A DNA stretch of 21,564 nucleotides from VGEM01 sp033764265 (lineage in GTDB: Bacteria > Pseudomonadota > Alphaproteobacteria > Rhodospirillales > Rhodospirillaceae). How positions within the stretch are numbered: the first letter of the stretch is position 1; each line of letters begins with the position of its first letter. Made by a program: the position numbers and the translations under genes. Below, piece by piece: positions 21,280 to 21,564 of the stretch. The notes beneath the pieces were generated by a model, which ran no database searches, was not told the origin of the DNA, and saw only the letters and a program-made list of their open reading frames with translations. The stretch is taken from NCBI GenBank assembly GCA_033764265.1, contig JANRJB010000043.1:1-21564 (forward strand), written 5' to 3'.

Positions 21280-21564
21280 ATGACACCCGAGATCGACCGC
21301 CGAACTCTGATCGGCGGCATCGCCGCCGCCACCGGCGCCGGATTGGCGCCCGCCGCCGCCCAATCGCCCGCGAAAGGAGCCGCCATGCCCCTCGACATTC
21401 GCCCCTTGCCGTTCGACGCCAAGAGCATCTCCGGTTTGTCGGAGAAGATCATTCTCAGCCATCAGGAGAACAACTATTCAGGCGCCGTGCGCCGCTACAA
21501 CGCGATCACCGACCAGCTGGCCGCGTCGGACTTCGCGAGCGCGCCCAACTTCGCGCTCAATGGG
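21280..21564 (+). CDS. ChrC-like Fe/Mn superoxide dismutase, 5' part only
   Basis: The first 95 codons are visible before the window ends. The N-terminus (DRRTLIGGIAAATGAGLAPA, then AAQ) looks like a twin-arginine signal peptide, though with a weak motif. From residue 36 the sequence MPLDIRPLPFDAKSISGLSE followed by SHQENNYSGAVRRYNAI matches the ChrC/Fe-Mn dismutase group, with the metal-ligand-type histidine and NNY. ChrC dismutases accompany ChrB in chromate-resistance operons and counter superoxide made during chromate reduction. GGAGGA lies 5 bases before the ATG at 21280. A second strong site, AAAGGAG, lies 5 bases before the in-frame ATG at 21385, so a shorter cytoplasmic form is possible. 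Confidence 0.85.
   Translation, partial: MTPEIDRRTLIGGIAAATGAGLAPAAAQSPAKGAAMPLDIRPLPFDAKSISGLSEKIILSHQENNYSGAVRRYNAITDQLAASDFASAPNFALNG
21374..21387 (+). promoter_or_regulatory. Internal ribosome-binding site and second start codon in the dismutase gene
   Basis: AAGGAG (21374-21379) stands 5 bases before the in-frame ATG at 21385-21387, exactly where homology to cytoplasmic ChrC-type dismutases begins. The upstream start has the same layout, GGAGGA (21269-21274) five bases before its ATG, and both read CCGCCATG. Confidence 0.55.

Overview
The window is a GC-rich chromosomal segment from an alphaproteobacterium, most likely Rhodospirillales-like. This rests on the gene run rpmH-rnpA-yidD-yidC-engB-argB-HAD phosphatase-(interruption)-dapD-dapE, on a DUF2336 protein (a family I associate with alphaproteobacteria), and on codon use; I cannot name a genus. 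Coding density is high, many genes overlap by 1-4 bases, and no insertion sequence, integrase, phage module, CRISPR array or rRNA operon is visible.

Layout, left to right. Positions 1-1132 (minus strand): a cut-off DsbA-like thiol-disulfide oxidoreductase, an orphan HigA-type antitoxin and tRNA-Arg(ACG). 1480-2730 (plus): an unrecognised lipoprotein with an OmpA-like C-terminus. 2747-4533 (minus): panC and panB, two steps of pantothenate synthesis. 4598-8265 (minus): a tight operon of a TVP38/DedA-like membrane protein, a MerA-like flavin disulfide reductase, a membrane histidine kinase with no adjacent response regulator, and a 27-residue membrane miniprotein. 8422-13488 (plus): the rpmH-rnpA-yidD-yidC-engB ribosome/RNase P/membrane-insertion cluster, then argB and a HAD-type nucleotidase. 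13548-14150 (plus): a complete higBA toxin-antitoxin pair with a palindromic operator candidate. 14172-17374 (minus): a diguanylate cyclase overlapping a DUF2336 protein. 17578-20196 (plus): dapD, dapE (lysine/peptidoglycan precursor synthesis) and a polytopic membrane protein. 20207-20566 (minus): a DUF1428 protein. 20796-21564 (plus): a chromate-resistance-like pair, ChrB C-terminal domain protein plus the start of a ChrC-like Fe/Mn superoxide dismutase, cut by the window end.

Most of the window is housekeeping metabolism and envelope biogenesis. The less ordinary material is: an intrinsic-terminator-like hairpin with eight T's between the rpmH promoter and rpmH; the operon linking a membrane transporter-like protein, a flavoprotein and an orphan kinase, ending in a miniprotein; the higBA plus cyclase block set between argB-HAD and dapDE; palindromes at the higBA and cyclase promoters; and two equally good ribosome-binding sites in the superoxide dismutase gene that could give exported and cytoplasmic forms. 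I see no clear new multi-gene defence or mobile system.
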